A stretch of DNA of 64,000 nt from CAXGTL01 sp964645705 (GTDB taxonomy: Archaea > Nanobdellota > Nanobdellia > Woesearchaeales > CAXGTL01): positions 1 through 64,000 of the forward strand of contig CAZYAB010000006.1 of the NCBI GenBank assembly GCA_964645705.1, given 5' to 3'. Every line of letters begins with the position of its first letter. Position 1 is the stretch's first letter. The notes under the pieces were generated by a model, which saw nothing but the letters and a program-made list of their open reading frames with translations, had not been told where the DNA came from and did no database searches. Shown here piece by piece: positions 42,180 to 50,911 of this stretch. A program made the translations under genes and the position numbers.

Positions 42180-42566
42180 TTATCTTATTTTTTCTGATAA
42201 ACTCATTACATCTGCTAGATCTATTACATCAGAATAAACAGATTCAAAAACTCTTATTTCTTTTTGGATTTCGAATATTCTGCTATATTTAATAACAAAT
42301 ATTTCTTTTTCTTTTTCAGTTGAATTTTCATTAATTTTAGGAACATTTCCTATTGCATTTACTAATTTGCTCTGAAGTTTGTCATATTCAATGTGTATTG
42401 CTTCTAAATAATCTTGATCAGCGCATTTAAGACAAATTCCTTTGAATCTTCCTACAACTTTTTCTAATTGACCAAGAATGTCTGGTTGTTCTCCTAATCC
42501 TGTTTGTGGTAATACTCTATAACCTTCATCATCTTGACCATCAATTACATATACTTTTCTAACCAT
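42180..42566 (-). CDS. Hypothetical cytoplasmic protein
   Basis: 128 residues from ATG 42566 (GGAGG upstream; a TTG at 42575 would be too close to that site). It begins 'MVRKVYVIDGQDDEGYRVLP' and has a single CxxC ('GICLKCADQD') and two helical stretches. No membrane or signal segment. I recognise no family. It converges with TFB. A TATA-like box TTTATAAATG lies about 45 nt upstream. Confidence 0.65.
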   Translation of the reverse strand: MVRKVYVIDGQDDEGYRVLPQTGLGEQPDILGQLEKVVGRFKGICLKCADQDYLEAIHIEYDKLQSKLVNAIGNVPKINENSTEKEKEIFVIKYSRIFEIQKEIRVFESVYSDVIDLADVMSLSEKIR

Positions 42567-42654
42567 AAATCTCAATCCTCCGAATGTATATATAATATAT
42601 GTTTTATTAGTTCATTTATAAATGTTTTTATGATTTTATGTATGAAAAGAAAGA

Positions 42655-42748
42655 AGCCCCTGACCAGGATTGCACTGGTGACCTGCGCTTTTTTCGAAAC
42701 TTTTGTGAAGTTTACGAGAGCGCTGCTCTACTACTAAGCTACAGGGGC
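42655..42748 (-). tRNA. tRNA-Thr(CGT) with one intron
   Basis: Acceptor GCCCCTG (42748-42742) pairs with CAGGGGC; discriminator T as in archaeal tRNA-Thr. D-arm GCTT/GAGC, anticodon stem GCGCT/AGCGC with loop CTCGTAA and an intron of about 20 nt (ACTT...AAGT) at 37/38; variable AGGTC; T-arm ACCAG-TGCAATC-CTGGT. It is the only tRNA of the six here without a T-loop intron, and the only one whose T-loop starts TGC instead of TTC. Confidence 0.92.
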
Positions 42749-42754
42749 ATTTGT

Positions 42755-43468
42755 TTAATCTAATTCTATAATAATCTTTAACATTTCTATAGCAAGCTTT
42801 GGATTACCTCTTCCAATTGGGTAAAAGCAAGGAATAACTTTGTATTGTTTGCTATTGATTTCAATATTATAAAATTGTATCTTGTTTGTTTCAACAACTT
42901 GTTCATGATATTGTTTTAGTTTGATCTTTTCTTTTGTTAAAGCATTGAATGGAATCAAACCAAAAGTTATTATGTATTTTGGATCAATTAATTCTATCTC
43001 TTTTAAAAAACTCGGCAAATAAAGATTTATCTGGTCTGCTTTTGGTAAATCAGCATTGTGTCCTGTGTTTTTTACAATATTAGTCACATATAATTCTTGT
43101 TTTGCAAGGTAGTTTTTCATTTTGTCTGTAAATTCATAATCCCAGTTATTTTCATTCTCTAGAATGTGTTGCATGATCTCTTTATCTTTTATAAGGTTTG
43201 ATTTATTGAATTCTTTCCAAGGTCTTTTTCTGCCTATGAATGGATATCTAATACTTTTCCATTGTGGATTAGAACTAATATTACGAATTGTAGGATTTAT
43301 AAAAACAATCATGAACTTTGGATGGTTTATTTTACCATTGCCAAGAATTGGTTGTAAATTATTATTTGGATAAGCTTGTTTTGTAATATGTTCTACATGA
43401 TTCCAAAGTTTATCTAAAGAAGTTATCTTTTCTAATTTGTTTATGTCTAATTTATTTGATTCTTTCAT
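42755..43468 (-). CDS. Uracil-DNA glycosylase superfamily-like protein
   Basis: 237 residues. 'ILGNGKINHPKFMIVFINPT' resembles the first UDG-fold motif, 'YVTNIVKNTGHNADLP' the next loop, 'IDPKYIITFGLIPFNALT' the central strand and 'KVIPCFYPIGRGNPK' the final 'H-P(S)' motif. Catalytic residues are not certain and no FeS cysteine set is visible, so substrate and activity are open. Its start overlaps the stop of the small zinc protein by ATGA, indicating an operon with DUF655, RpoF and L21e. Confidence 0.65.
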   Translation of the reverse strand: MKESNKLDINKLEKITSLDKLWNHVEHITKQAYPNNNLQPILGNGKINHPKFMIVFINPTIRNISSNPQWKSIRYPFIGRKRPWKEFNKSNLIKDKEIMQHILENENNWDYEFTDKMKNYLAKQELYVTNIVKNTGHNADLPKADQINLYLPSFLKEIELIDPKYIITFGLIPFNALTKEKIKLKQYHEQVVETNKIQFYNIEINSKQYKVIPCFYPIGRGNPKLAIEMLKIIIELD

Positions 43469-43623
43469 AAATTATCTAGAATTTCTTGCTTGTTTTTAAA
43501 CTTTTTCTGACATTCAAAGCAAATGCTGTGTTTTTTGCCTTTTCCGTCTTTTACAATTGTGCCAATTATTTTGTTTAGAAATGTTTCTTGTATCTTGTTT
43601 TTGCAAATTTCGCACTTTGCCAT
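43465..43623 (-). CDS. Small zinc finger protein
   Basis: 52 residues from ATG 43623: 'MAKCEICKNKIQETFLNKII', then 'HSICFECQKKFKNKQEILDN'. Two CxxC pairs form one zinc finger. It overlaps its upstream neighbour (TAATG) and its downstream neighbour (ATGA), so it is coupled to both DUF655 and the UDG-like gene. A nucleic-acid-binding accessory role is likely; unrecognised family. Confidence 0.8.
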   Translation of the reverse strand: MAKCEICKNKIQETFLNKIIGTIVKDGKGKKHSICFECQKKFKNKQEILDNL

Positions 43624-44192
43624 TATACATCAACAAATACTCTGTGTTTTTCCTTGCCTTCTAGTTCTTTTAGAATTCTTTTGATTATTATCTTTTGAGG
43701 GTCAGGCATTAATTTTATTCTTTTCTTAACATCATTAAAATCTTCAAATAGTTTTTCTTTTCTTTCATCCAATATTTGCCACATGTGTTTCTTACCTAAT
43801 CCTGGCAAAAGTTCTAATTGATGCATTCTTGTTGTTAATGATGTTGCTTTGTTAAAGAATTGTGTGAATTTCTTTTCATCCTTTTTAACAAGATCTTTTA
43901 TTATAAATCTTAGTTCTGAATCTGCTGTTTTTGTTAATCTTTCAACAGGAAGTTTTCCAATTATGTGATGAATCTTTTCTCTTTTACCTTCACCTATATA
44001 AACTTCTTCATATGGTTGTAAGAATATTCCTTTTTTAGGTACTAATTCAAGTAATATAAGATGTTCTTTACCAAGAGCTTGAGCTATTGCAGTCTTTCTA
44101 TGGCTTGGTCTTTTGTCAAACGGATAACCATTTGGTAAAAAGTCAAGCACAATTGCAATTTCTTCTTTAGTTTTTCCATCCAATTTAATCAA
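43623..44192 (-). CDS. DUF655 RNA-binding protein
   Basis: 189 residues. 'IAIVLDFLPNGYPFDKRPSH' and 'LELLPGLGKKHMWQILDERK' are the DUF655 hallmarks, the latter an HhH-like element. The family occurs next to ribosomal protein L21e and RpoF in many archaea, as here, and is thought to bind RNA. It is downstream of rpoF in the same operon. Confidence 0.9.
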   Translation of the reverse strand: MIKLDGKTKEEIAIVLDFLPNGYPFDKRPSHRKTAIAQALGKEHLILLELVPKKGIFLQPYEEVYIGEGKREKIHHIIGKLPVERLTKTADSELRFIIKDLVKKDEKKFTQFFNKATSLTTRMHQLELLPGLGKKHMWQILDERKEKLFEDFNDVKKRIKLMPDPQKIIIKRILKELEGKEKHRVFVDV

Positions 44193-44195
44193 CTT

Positions 44196-44573
44196 TTATT
44201 TTTTTTCTTTTTTTACTTTCTTAGCTTTTTCAGGCACAATATCTTTTATAGCACTAACAATCTTTTTCAGATTATCATTGCTAACTGTAATTGTAAACTG
44301 TTGTAATACATTTTTTAGTTCTTCTAGATTTTTTGGCACCACGTCAAGTATCTTTATTATGTGTTCTTGTTTTAGTCTAGGTATTTTCAATGATTCTATT
44401 TTTTTCTTAAGTTCTTTTTCTACTTTTTCATCTAATAATATAAAATTATGTAGATAGTCTTTTGTTTTGTTTGCTCTGAAATTAAGTTCTTTATCTTTTT
44501 CTTCTATTTTTTCTAAACTTTTTCTTAGTTCTGTCATTGAAATCGATTTTTCTGATAGTATTTTTATGTTCAT
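44196..44573 (-). CDS. rpoF: RNA polymerase subunit F (Rpb4 family)
   Basis: 125 residues from ATG 44573 with GAGG upstream, overlapping the L21e stop. 'SMTELRKSLEKIEEKDKELN', 'RANKTKDYLHNFILLDEKV' and the C-terminal HRDC-like helices fit RpoF/Rpb4, the stalk partner of RpoE. The gene order L21e-rpoF-DUF655 is the usual archaeal one, which strengthens the call. The Lys tail is rich. Confidence 0.88.
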   Translation of the reverse strand: MNIKILSEKSISMTELRKSLEKIEEKDKELNFRANKTKDYLHNFILLDEKVEKELKKKIESLKIPRLKQEHIIKILDVVPKNLEELKNVLQQFTITVSNDNLKKIVSAIKDIVPEKAKKVKKEKK

Positions 44574-44587
44574 TTTGTTTTTTTTCC

Positions 44588-44878
44588 TCACAATGCTTTT
44601 AGGTGTATAGGATGAATAATAAGTTTCTTAGGTTTGTTCTTGTCTTTTATCTCAACATAATAACAATTACCTTTTTTACCTGTTACTTTGCCTGTTTTGC
44701 CATGAAATCTTGAATGGTAAAGTCCTTTTTGATAAGCTGGTTCTGCTTTTAATATGACTTTTTGACCTGTTTTAAGCTCTTTAAAATACTCTGATAAACT
44801 AATTTTTCCTTTTCTTTTGACGTGTTTCTTAAATTTGTGTCTTGATTTTCTTCTTGATCCACCTACTCTCTGAACCAT
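44588..44878 (-). CDS. rpl21e: Ribosomal protein L21e
   Basis: 96 residues. 'GGSRRKSRHKFKKHVKRKGK' and 'YHSRFHGKTGKVTGKKGNCY' are typical of L21e, and the length is normal. It is the first gene of the L21e-rpoF-DUF655-zinc finger-UDG-like operon. A strong AAGGAGGGGTTGTATT box lies before the ATG, among the best in the window. Confidence 0.95.
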   Translation of the reverse strand: MVQRVGGSRRKSRHKFKKHVKRKGKISLSEYFKELKTGQKVILKAEPAYQKGLYHSRFHGKTGKVTGKKGNCYYVEIKDKNKPKKLIIHPIHLKAL

Positions 44879-44976
44879 AATACAACCCCTCCTTATAACT
44901 AATATATTATAAACTATATAAATCTAGTTGAAAAGAAGGTTACTTATATAAAAAGCTTTTGTTTTATATTGGTTTT

Positions 44977-45624
44977 CTATATGCTTTTTTTATTCAATTG
45001 TCTTAAAATGTGCTTTAGTTTCTTGAAGTTATTTATGTGGTAATCTGTCTTTAATTTATTGTTTCTGTATATGACACACTTGACTTTAGCTCTTTTTGCT
45101 GCAATTGAGTCTGTGAATGAATCACCCACATATAAGACTTCATGTTTATTTATCTTTGATTTTTTTTTCTTGTTCTTATTCATCTTTCTAACAACATAAT
45201 TAATCTGATGTGGATATGGTTTGTGTTTCCTGATCATTCCTGCAGTAGCAATAAAATCAAAGTATTTTTTTAGTTTGAATCTTTTTAATAGATCATATGT
45301 AGACTTTCCCCTGTTTGTAGCCATTGCTATCTTGTATTTGTGTTTTTTAAGGTATTTTAGCATGTACATGACATTTTTGTTTAATCTCATTAGGTGGTAG
45401 AAATCTTTTCTATGTTGTTTTATGAATTTAGTTGCTCTTCTTCTTTTGTGCCAGGGGAACATGTGCTTGATTATGTCTTTTGTTGATAATGTATAGAAAT
45501 CTTTCATCTTTTTATTCTTCTGCTTTACATTGAAATGTCTTAATGCGTGTTTACCAACTGCAATATTGGCTTTTCTTGAATCAATCAATGTTCCGTCAAA
45601 GTCGAATATTATTAATTTGATCAT
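44977..45624 (-). CDS. HAD-superfamily hydrolase (phosphoglycolate phosphatase-like)
   Basis: 215 residues from ATG 45624; a longer frame reaches 45666 but lacks a binding site and overlaps structured DNA. Motif I 'IIFDFDGTLIDS', motif II 'MATNRGKSTYDLL' (T), motif III 'KHKPYP' (K) and motif IV 'VLYVGDSFTDSIAAK'. A C1-cap HAD of the phosphoglycolate phosphatase/PGP group. Substrate cannot be read. It follows the candidate structured region 45646-45794. Confidence 0.88.
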   Translation of the reverse strand: MIKLIIFDFDGTLIDSRKANIAVGKHALRHFNVKQKNKKMKDFYTLSTKDIIKHMFPWHKRRRATKFIKQHRKDFYHLMRLNKNVMYMLKYLKKHKYKIAMATNRGKSTYDLLKRFKLKKYFDFIATAGMIRKHKPYPHQINYVVRKMNKNKKKKSKINKHEVLYVGDSFTDSIAAKRAKVKCVIYRNNKLKTDYHINNFKKLKHILRQLNKKSI

Positions 45625-45645
45625 ATTTTCCTCTTTTTTTCTTTT

Positions 45646-45794
45646 ACCTAAACAAGACCTTCGCAAGTGATAGCAAGGTGAGGCTACTTACGCAGCGTTA
45701 TGAAAACATTCAGTTAATATGCTAAATTATACAAGTACAACCGCAACAAAACTTGTGCTTTCTTCCACACTAACACTTATTCGAACTTGTAGGT
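45646..45794. ncRNA. Candidate structured RNA between HAD and ABC permease genes
   Basis: Outer stem ACCTA-(AA)-CAAG pairs with CTTG-TAGGT and encloses hairpins ACAAGT/ACTTGT and CCTT/AAGG. It fills most of the 239-nt gap 45625-45863. The family is not known; the strand is undecided. It could be a guide RNA or leader element, or AT-rich chance. Confidence 0.3.
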
Positions 45795-45863
45795 GTTTTT
45801 TTGTGTATTTTGTATAGAATGATTTTTAAGTATAAATAAGTTTCTACGAATTTGAATAAATTA

Positions 45864-47567
45864 TCATCCTCTTCTTATTTTTTTTATAAAAACAACTACA
45901 AAGAATAAACATATTAACCAGTTTACTAGTATTGTTATTTCTGTTAATAACAATTGAGCAGAGATGTTATAGAAAACTGTTTTATTAAAAATAGACAATG
46001 CAACTTTTGAAGGAAAAAATCTTGCAAAAAAGCTTGCAAAAACACTCATTCTTTCTATTGGTAGTAAAAAACCTGAGAAAAATATAAAAAATACTAGCAA
46101 GAATGTTGTGACTAATAATGTCATTGATTCTTTTTTAATAAGATATGCTAATGACATACCCATTAGGATAAACACGCTTGTAAGTAAGAATAAAAGAATG
46201 ATCAAGATTCCTAAATTATTTAAAAATGGCAATTGAAACAGGAAATTACCTAGCAATGCAACGCATATCAAAGGTGTTATCATTATTATCAAAGATGATA
46301 AATATATTGATATTATTTCTGGGAAAAATATCCTTCTTATTAATTTTATTCTTTTGTTTGCAGCAGAATTAATATTCTTAAGACATATGAAGTTTGATAT
46401 TAATAATGAAAGAAATAACACTATCAAAAGAAGTATTTTTGGAAATATTGTTTGAAGATTCAAAAGATTAAACCCCTTTACAGCTCTTTTTATTTCTTCT
46501 TCTTCATATGTAAGATGATTTATTGGTTCGTCTGATTGAAAATCAGGAATATAAACAGGAATATTTTTGACAACAATAGGATTGACTAGAGTTTCTGGGT
46601 CAATGTTTCTTACACCTGTAAAATCATCAAGAATATAACCTATCTCATTATCAAGTCTTTTTAGTTTGCCTTTGTATTCATAAAGATCTTCTTTAACTTG
46701 TTTTAATTCTTCAATATTCTTGTCCATTTTATGAACATAATCTCTTCCTCTTTCACTTGATTGTTCATATCTTTCTATTTTTCTATCCATTTCATAAAGT
46801 TTGTTGTCTGCTCTGTTATTGTAAGAATTGATTTCATTTCTTAATAATATCACATCATTTCCTGATGTTAGTTGATTATCTATGTGGTTCAGATAGTAAT
46901 TGCTTTGAGAATAAAAATTACTTTTTTCATTTCTTATTTGTGCTTGGTTTAATTTGACACTTGCAATATCCCTATCCATTTCATCTAGTGTTGCTGAAAG
47001 GTCGCTTTTTGCTGTTCTTAGCTCTATAATTGATTCATCTGTTTTTTTAATATAATCATCAAGATTTCCATGAACATCTATTAAATTTACTTTAAAGTTT
47101 TCTGTTTTGTCAATCGTTGTTCCAAACTTGTTTAAAAAATCAGATGCTAGTCTTTTTGATTCTATTTTCTGCATGTAATCAACTGTTGCTTTTATTTTGC
47201 TTATCACTTCCCATATGACTGGTTCTCTTGTATTGTCATAATAAACATCAAGAATAATTGCTTGTTTCACTATTACATTAACACACACGTATGAATTATA
47301 GTTCTTTAGATTAGCAATGCAATCTTCAACAGAATTAAATTCTCTGAGTTTTAGATATGTTGAAAATGTGCTCATGTATTGGCTATTGCTTATTTCGCCT
47401 GTTTGATCAATAAATCCTATTGGTATTCTTTGTATTCCTTCTGGGTTGAATGATACAAATATTAATGTTATTAAGACTAGAGGAAAGACAATTAGTAATA
47501 TGATTGCTTTCCAATCTCTGATAAAGCCTTTTAAGTTTGCTATTATTAATGGAATTATTTTTGACAT
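45864..47567 (-). CDS. ABC-2 type transporter permease with extracytoplasmic coiled coil
   Basis: 567 residues. One membrane helix at about 18-37, then a large exterior domain (about 40-360) with a coiled coil at about 150-310, followed by five to six helices in the last 200 residues (about 370-560). This is the layout of ABC-2 (YhgE/Pip-like) exporters. The partner ATPase is 135 nt upstream, and a winged-helix regulator precedes that. Likely an export system for a lipid, drug or envelope component. Confidence 0.85.
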   Translation of the reverse strand: MSKIIPLIIANLKGFIRDWKAIILLIVFPLVLITLIFVSFNPEGIQRIPIGFIDQTGEISNSQYMSTFSTYLKLREFNSVEDCIANLKNYNSYVCVNVIVKQAIILDVYYDNTREPVIWEVISKIKATVDYMQKIESKRLASDFLNKFGTTIDKTENFKVNLIDVHGNLDDYIKKTDESIIELRTAKSDLSATLDEMDRDIASVKLNQAQIRNEKSNFYSQSNYYLNHIDNQLTSGNDVILLRNEINSYNNRADNKLYEMDRKIERYEQSSERGRDYVHKMDKNIEELKQVKEDLYEYKGKLKRLDNEIGYILDDFTGVRNIDPETLVNPIVVKNIPVYIPDFQSDEPINHLTYEEEEIKRAVKGFNLLNLQTIFPKILLLIVLFLSLLISNFICLKNINSAANKRIKLIRRIFFPEIISIYLSSLIIMITPLICVALLGNFLFQLPFLNNLGILIILLFLLTSVFILMGMSLAYLIKKESMTLLVTTFLLVFFIFFSGFLLPIERMSVFASFFARFFPSKVALSIFNKTVFYNISAQLLLTEITILVNWLICLFFVVVFIKKIRRG

Positions 47568-47596
47568 TTTTTTATGTGACAGTTTCTTTTTCTATG

Positions 47597-47698
47597 AAAC
47601 TGCCTCGCTCGAACTTTCCAACAGTTTTTTCAACAAATGGAAAGCCCTGATCGTTTTACAATTCCTAATGTTCTCACTTGCCTTACAGGCGGCAGTTT
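47597..47698. ncRNA. Candidate structured RNA between ABC transporter genes
   Basis: AAACTGCC/GGCAGTTT (perfect 8 bp) closes about 100 nt containing hairpins CTTTCCA/TGGAAAG and GCCT-gta-AGGC. It occupies the 134-nt gap between the ABC ATPase and permease genes of one operon. A processing or mRNA-stability element that sets the ratio of the two proteins is one reading; a free ncRNA is another. Strand and family undecided. Confidence 0.35.
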
Positions 47699-47701
47699 AT
47701 T

Positions 47702-48436
47702 TTATGAAATCTCGACTAATGATCTTTCAAATAGTTTTTCTAGGAATTGTTCTAGGTTTAATCCTTTTGAAGATTTTAATGTTCTTAGTATTTGTTTTGT
47801 GTTAAAGTAAGCGCCTTTTTCAACTAAACCAAATTTAGGACAGTTTTGTTGAATCTCGTGAAGCATGTGGCTTGAAATAATTATTATTTTTCCTTCTGAT
47901 ACAAGTTCTTTGAGTAGTTCCCAAATAAATCTTTGAAGTGAGATGTCTAATCCACTGAATGGTTCGTCTAGAATAATTATTTTTGGAGAACTAATTAATG
48001 CTGCTGCGAGGTCTGCTCTTTTTTGCATTCCGCCTGATAATTCTGTTATTCTTTTTTTTCTGCTTTTTTGAAGATCAACTCTTCTTAATAGAACTTTTAT
48101 TTGTTTTTCTATTTCTTTTTTACTTAAATTGTTTAGTTTGCCAAATACCTTAAGATTTTCTTCTAATGTTAGGAATGGGAACAAAGCATTGTGTTGAGGA
48201 GAATATCCTATTAATTGTTTTATATTAATTTCTTTATCATTTACATAAGCTCTTATTTTTCCACTGTCTGGTTTTTTTAAACCTATCAATGTTTTTATTA
48301 TTGTTGACTTTCCTGCGCCAGATCTGCCAATCAAACCAAGAATTTCGCCGTTTTGTAATTCAAATGAAATGTGTTTTATTTTGAATTTGCCATGAGAAAC
48401 ACTTACATCTTTAACACTGATTGTTATTTCATCCAT
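47702..48436 (-). CDS. ABC transporter ATP-binding protein
   Basis: 244 residues. Walker A GRSGAGKST, Q-loop 'IGYSPQHNA', signature 'ELSGGMQKRADLAAAL', Walker B 'KIIILDEPFSGLD' and switch 'ISSHML'. A DRR-type drug/lipid exporter ATPase. It pairs with the ABC-2 permease downstream. It is probably controlled by the winged-helix protein 48509-48892 just upstream. Confidence 0.93.
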   Translation of the reverse strand: MDEITISVKDVSVSHGKFKIKHISFELQNGEILGLIGRSGAGKSTIIKTLIGLKKPDSGKIRAYVNDKEINIKQLIGYSPQHNALFPFLTLEENLKVFGKLNNLSKKEIEKQIKVLLRRVDLQKSRKKRITELSGGMQKRADLAAALISSPKIIILDEPFSGLDISLQRFIWELLKELVSEGKIIIISSHMLHEIQQNCPKFGLVEKGAYFNTKQILRTLKSSKGLNLEQFLEKLFERSLVEIS

Positions 48437-48508
48437 TTTATTCCTCTTTTTTTAGTTATTAATGTTTTTTAATATATATAGCTTTCTAAAAATCTTATAG
48501 AATTAATT

Positions 48509-48892
48509 TTATCTTAATTGTCTTAACCATAATAAACCAATCTTTATCATGTTTTTATTGAACTTGTCTGTTAGTTTGTATGTTTTTTTGTAAATGTCAT
48601 AGTCAACTATACCCATGCCTTTCATCGGTGTTAAAATTCTGTCATAGAATTGTCTTTTGTTATAGCTAAGTTTTACTTTTTTACCTTTATAACCTGGTTT
48701 ATCAATTTCAGTAACCCAGCCGCCTTCGTGAAGCTGAGTTGCAAACACACTCATCTCTGTTTTATTAATTTCATTTTCATTATCTTTCATGTATTTGATT
48801 AATTCTTTTGCAACTATGACTTGTTGTTCTGTAGCAAAGATTATTTCAAATACATTTTCAGGTAGATTGAATTGATCAAAAAGTATAACCAT
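48509..48892 (-). CDS. Winged-helix DNA-binding protein (ABC operon regulator)
   Basis: 127 residues. The helices 'NEINKTEMSVFATQLHEGGW' and a wing-like 'RILTPMKGMGIVDYDIYKKT' suggest a winged helix; 'KMGLLWLRQLR'-like end is helical. No effector domain. It is the first gene of the ABC transporter set, 72 nt upstream of the ATPase, and is divergent from 49000-49848. The TATA boxes of both genes lie in the 107-nt gap. Regulation of the exporter is inferred from position. Confidence 0.65.
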   Translation of the reverse strand: MVILFDQFNLPENVFEIIFATEQQVIVAKELIKYMKDNENEINKTEMSVFATQLHEGGWVTEIDKPGYKGKKVKLSYNKRQFYDRILTPMKGMGIVDYDIYKKTYKLTDKFNKNMIKIGLLWLRQLR

Positions 48893-48999
48893 GATGATTG
48901 TTATGGGAAGCTAGTATATAAATGTTGCTAATTGTATATTGGTTTGGTATATTCATTTGAATATAAATATTTATAAAATACAATGAATTCTTTTTTTAT

Positions 49000-49848
49000 A
49001 TGATTGAATCACTTGAAAAAGCAATACAAGAAAAGCTAAAAACATTTGAAATTGATGAATCTTTATATCCTAATAATGTTGCTCAAAGGGCCATTTATAT
49101 GCTAAGGAGAATTTCTAGTATTTTAAAAATAAAAGCAAAAAGTGCTTATGATGATTTCAAAGATTATCTTTATGATGATGATGATTATTCATTTTTTTTA
49201 GATAAACTAGGATCAAGAGCAGCGCTTTATAATGATACAATTTGTTTATTGATAAAGCATGAATATAATAGAGCAGGGGTTGCAAGAGAAATCAAAGAAC
49301 AAAACAAAAAAAGAATAATAAAAATAGGTGCAACAAGAGAAACTATAAGACAAAAAACAAACAAGATAGATGTGGAATACCCATTTTTTGAACAAAAATT
49401 AAAAAAAGCAAACCCATTCTGCAAATTAAGAGAATTATTAAATTATGTTGTTGTTTATATTCAGAATGGGTGTGATTTAGAAGAATCTGCTAAAAAGTTT
49501 TCTGTAACAATCAGAGATTATAAAGCAAAATTAGGAAAAGCTAGAAGACAATGGCCTAAACTTGTTCCATGCATAGAAAAAGAAGAAGAAAAAAATCTTA
49601 AATCAAAGCTTACACCGCGTATGGAACTTATATATGGTCTGTGGGTAATGACTGGTGGTGCTTCAGTAGAGATATCTAACTTACTTCATGTTACTAGAGG
49701 AGCAATATATGCAAGATTAAGGGCTATTAGCGAAAAAGATGATTTTAAAAGAATAGTAATTGAATATTTCCATGATCTAAATATTGAAAACGGACATAAG
49801 AAAGGAAAACAAACATTGATAAATAAAAAATCTAAAGCTGCTCTTTGA
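49000..49848 (+). CDS. Putative DNA-binding protein with HTH-like segments
   Basis: 282 residues, basic. No signal or membrane segment. 'MTGGASVEISNLLHVTRGAI' then 'YARLRAIS' near 220-245 resembles an HTH, and 'CDLEESAKKFSVTIRDYKAK' near 155-175 is a second such segment. The N-terminal 110 residues are helical. Similar layout to the two-repeat HTH protein 1253-1756. A probable leaderless start follows TATTTATAAAAT. It converges with the DHH phosphoesterase gene (17 nt overlap). Confidence 0.6.
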   Translation: MIESLEKAIQEKLKTFEIDESLYPNNVAQRAIYMLRRISSILKIKAKSAYDDFKDYLYDDDDYSFFLDKLGSRAALYNDTICLLIKHEYNRAGVAREIKEQNKKRIIKIGATRETIRQKTNKIDVEYPFFEQKLKKANPFCKLRELLNYVVVYIQNGCDLEESAKKFSVTIRDYKAKLGKARRQWPKLVPCIEKEEEKNLKSKLTPRMELIYGLWVMTGGASVEISNLLHVTRGAIYARLRAISEKDDFKRIVIEYFHDLNIENGHKKGKQTLINKKSKAAL

Positions 49849-50857
49849 TATTAGCCAAAAACTTTTCCCAATCATATTTCTTAATAACGCCACCGCATGC
49901 TTCTACATGGCCGCCGCCAAATCCGTCTATGCCTTGTAAAGCTTTTTCTAGAATCTTTCTAACATTGTATTTGTGTGATCTGAATGAACATTTCATTTCA
50001 TCATTCTTTTCTCTAACAATTATTGTAAACTTCTCCCTATACTTGAATAAAACGTGATTTGATAATTCTCCTGACAAACTCATTCTTCCTGAATGATAAT
50101 GATAAACAATCAAAGGAGAATTTTCATCAACTTTAATTTCTTTTAACAAACTATCAAATTCCTTTTTGATTTTTTTATAATGTTTCACTATTAATTTGGC
50201 TCTTGGTGTTTTTTCTTGTAATATTTCATAAGGATCGTCAATTCTTGTCAAGATCTTAATTAATTTCTTTACTTCTGATGTTTTGCCTTTCATGCAGAAC
50301 TCATAAATTTGTATGAGTTTTCCTAATTTTGTTTCAAACATTGCTTTTCCTGCGTCTGTGATTTCTTTTGGTAATAAATCAGGATATTTTTCTGAGAATT
50401 TTTTTCTTACATCGTTAGGTAGTGTCCAATCTCCTACTATTCCAATCATTGCAATCCATAGGTCTTGTTGAACAACTTTGTAGCATAAGTAAGCTGTGGG
50501 CATGTTCTTTTTAGGATCTTTTGACAAAGGATTAAAATATTTCACTTTATTTCTATTTATTGGTCCGTGATGATCAATCCATATGATGGGTATTTTTATT
50601 TTATCAATGAATTCTTGTTCAGCTCTTACTATATCTAAGATAAATATTTTATCTGGTTGATAATTTCTAGTTTTTTCAAAGAATTTCATATCAACATTTG
50701 GGTGTGTCTTAAGAATAATTCCTTTACCTTCTCTTACATATCTATAGAATAATAAGAATGATGCTAAACCATCTGTGTCATCATCATAGAAATATGTTGG
50801 ATGATAACAATTATCTAGTTCTTTTCTTATTTTATCATAATCATCTTTAGTTAGCAT
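49832..50857 (-). CDS. DHH-family phosphoesterase (RecJ/NrnA-like)
   Basis: 341 residues. 'YFYDDDTDGLASFLLFYRYV' (motif I DxD), 'IIWIDHHGPINRN' (DHH) and the C-terminal DHHA1 'GIDGFGGGHVEACGGVIKK' (GGGH). Likely a 3'-5' or 5'-3' exonuclease or oligoribonuclease; the archaeal GAN/NrnA groups cannot be told apart by eye. It starts 54 nt from the divergent DUF4416 gene, sharing the promoter region. Confidence 0.88.
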   Translation of the reverse strand: MLTKDDYDKIRKELDNCYHPTYFYDDDTDGLASFLLFYRYVREGKGIILKTHPNVDMKFFEKTRNYQPDKIFILDIVRAEQEFIDKIKIPIIWIDHHGPINRNKVKYFNPLSKDPKKNMPTAYLCYKVVQQDLWIAMIGIVGDWTLPNDVRKKFSEKYPDLLPKEITDAGKAMFETKLGKLIQIYEFCMKGKTSEVKKLIKILTRIDDPYEILQEKTPRAKLIVKHYKKIKKEFDSLLKEIKVDENSPLIVYHYHSGRMSLSGELSNHVLFKYREKFTIIVREKNDEMKCSFRSHKYNVRKILEKALQGIDGFGGGHVEACGGVIKKYDWEKFLANIKEQL

Positions 50858-50911
50858 GTTATTTTGTTTTTATGAAATCTTTATAAACTTTTGCTTACTT
50901 TCTACCTAAAC

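Noticed and set aside
45625..45666. Upstream extension of the HAD hydrolase gene
   Set aside because: The extra codons lack a ribosome binding site and enter the structured region; the motif I Asp is at the normal distance from ATG 45624.
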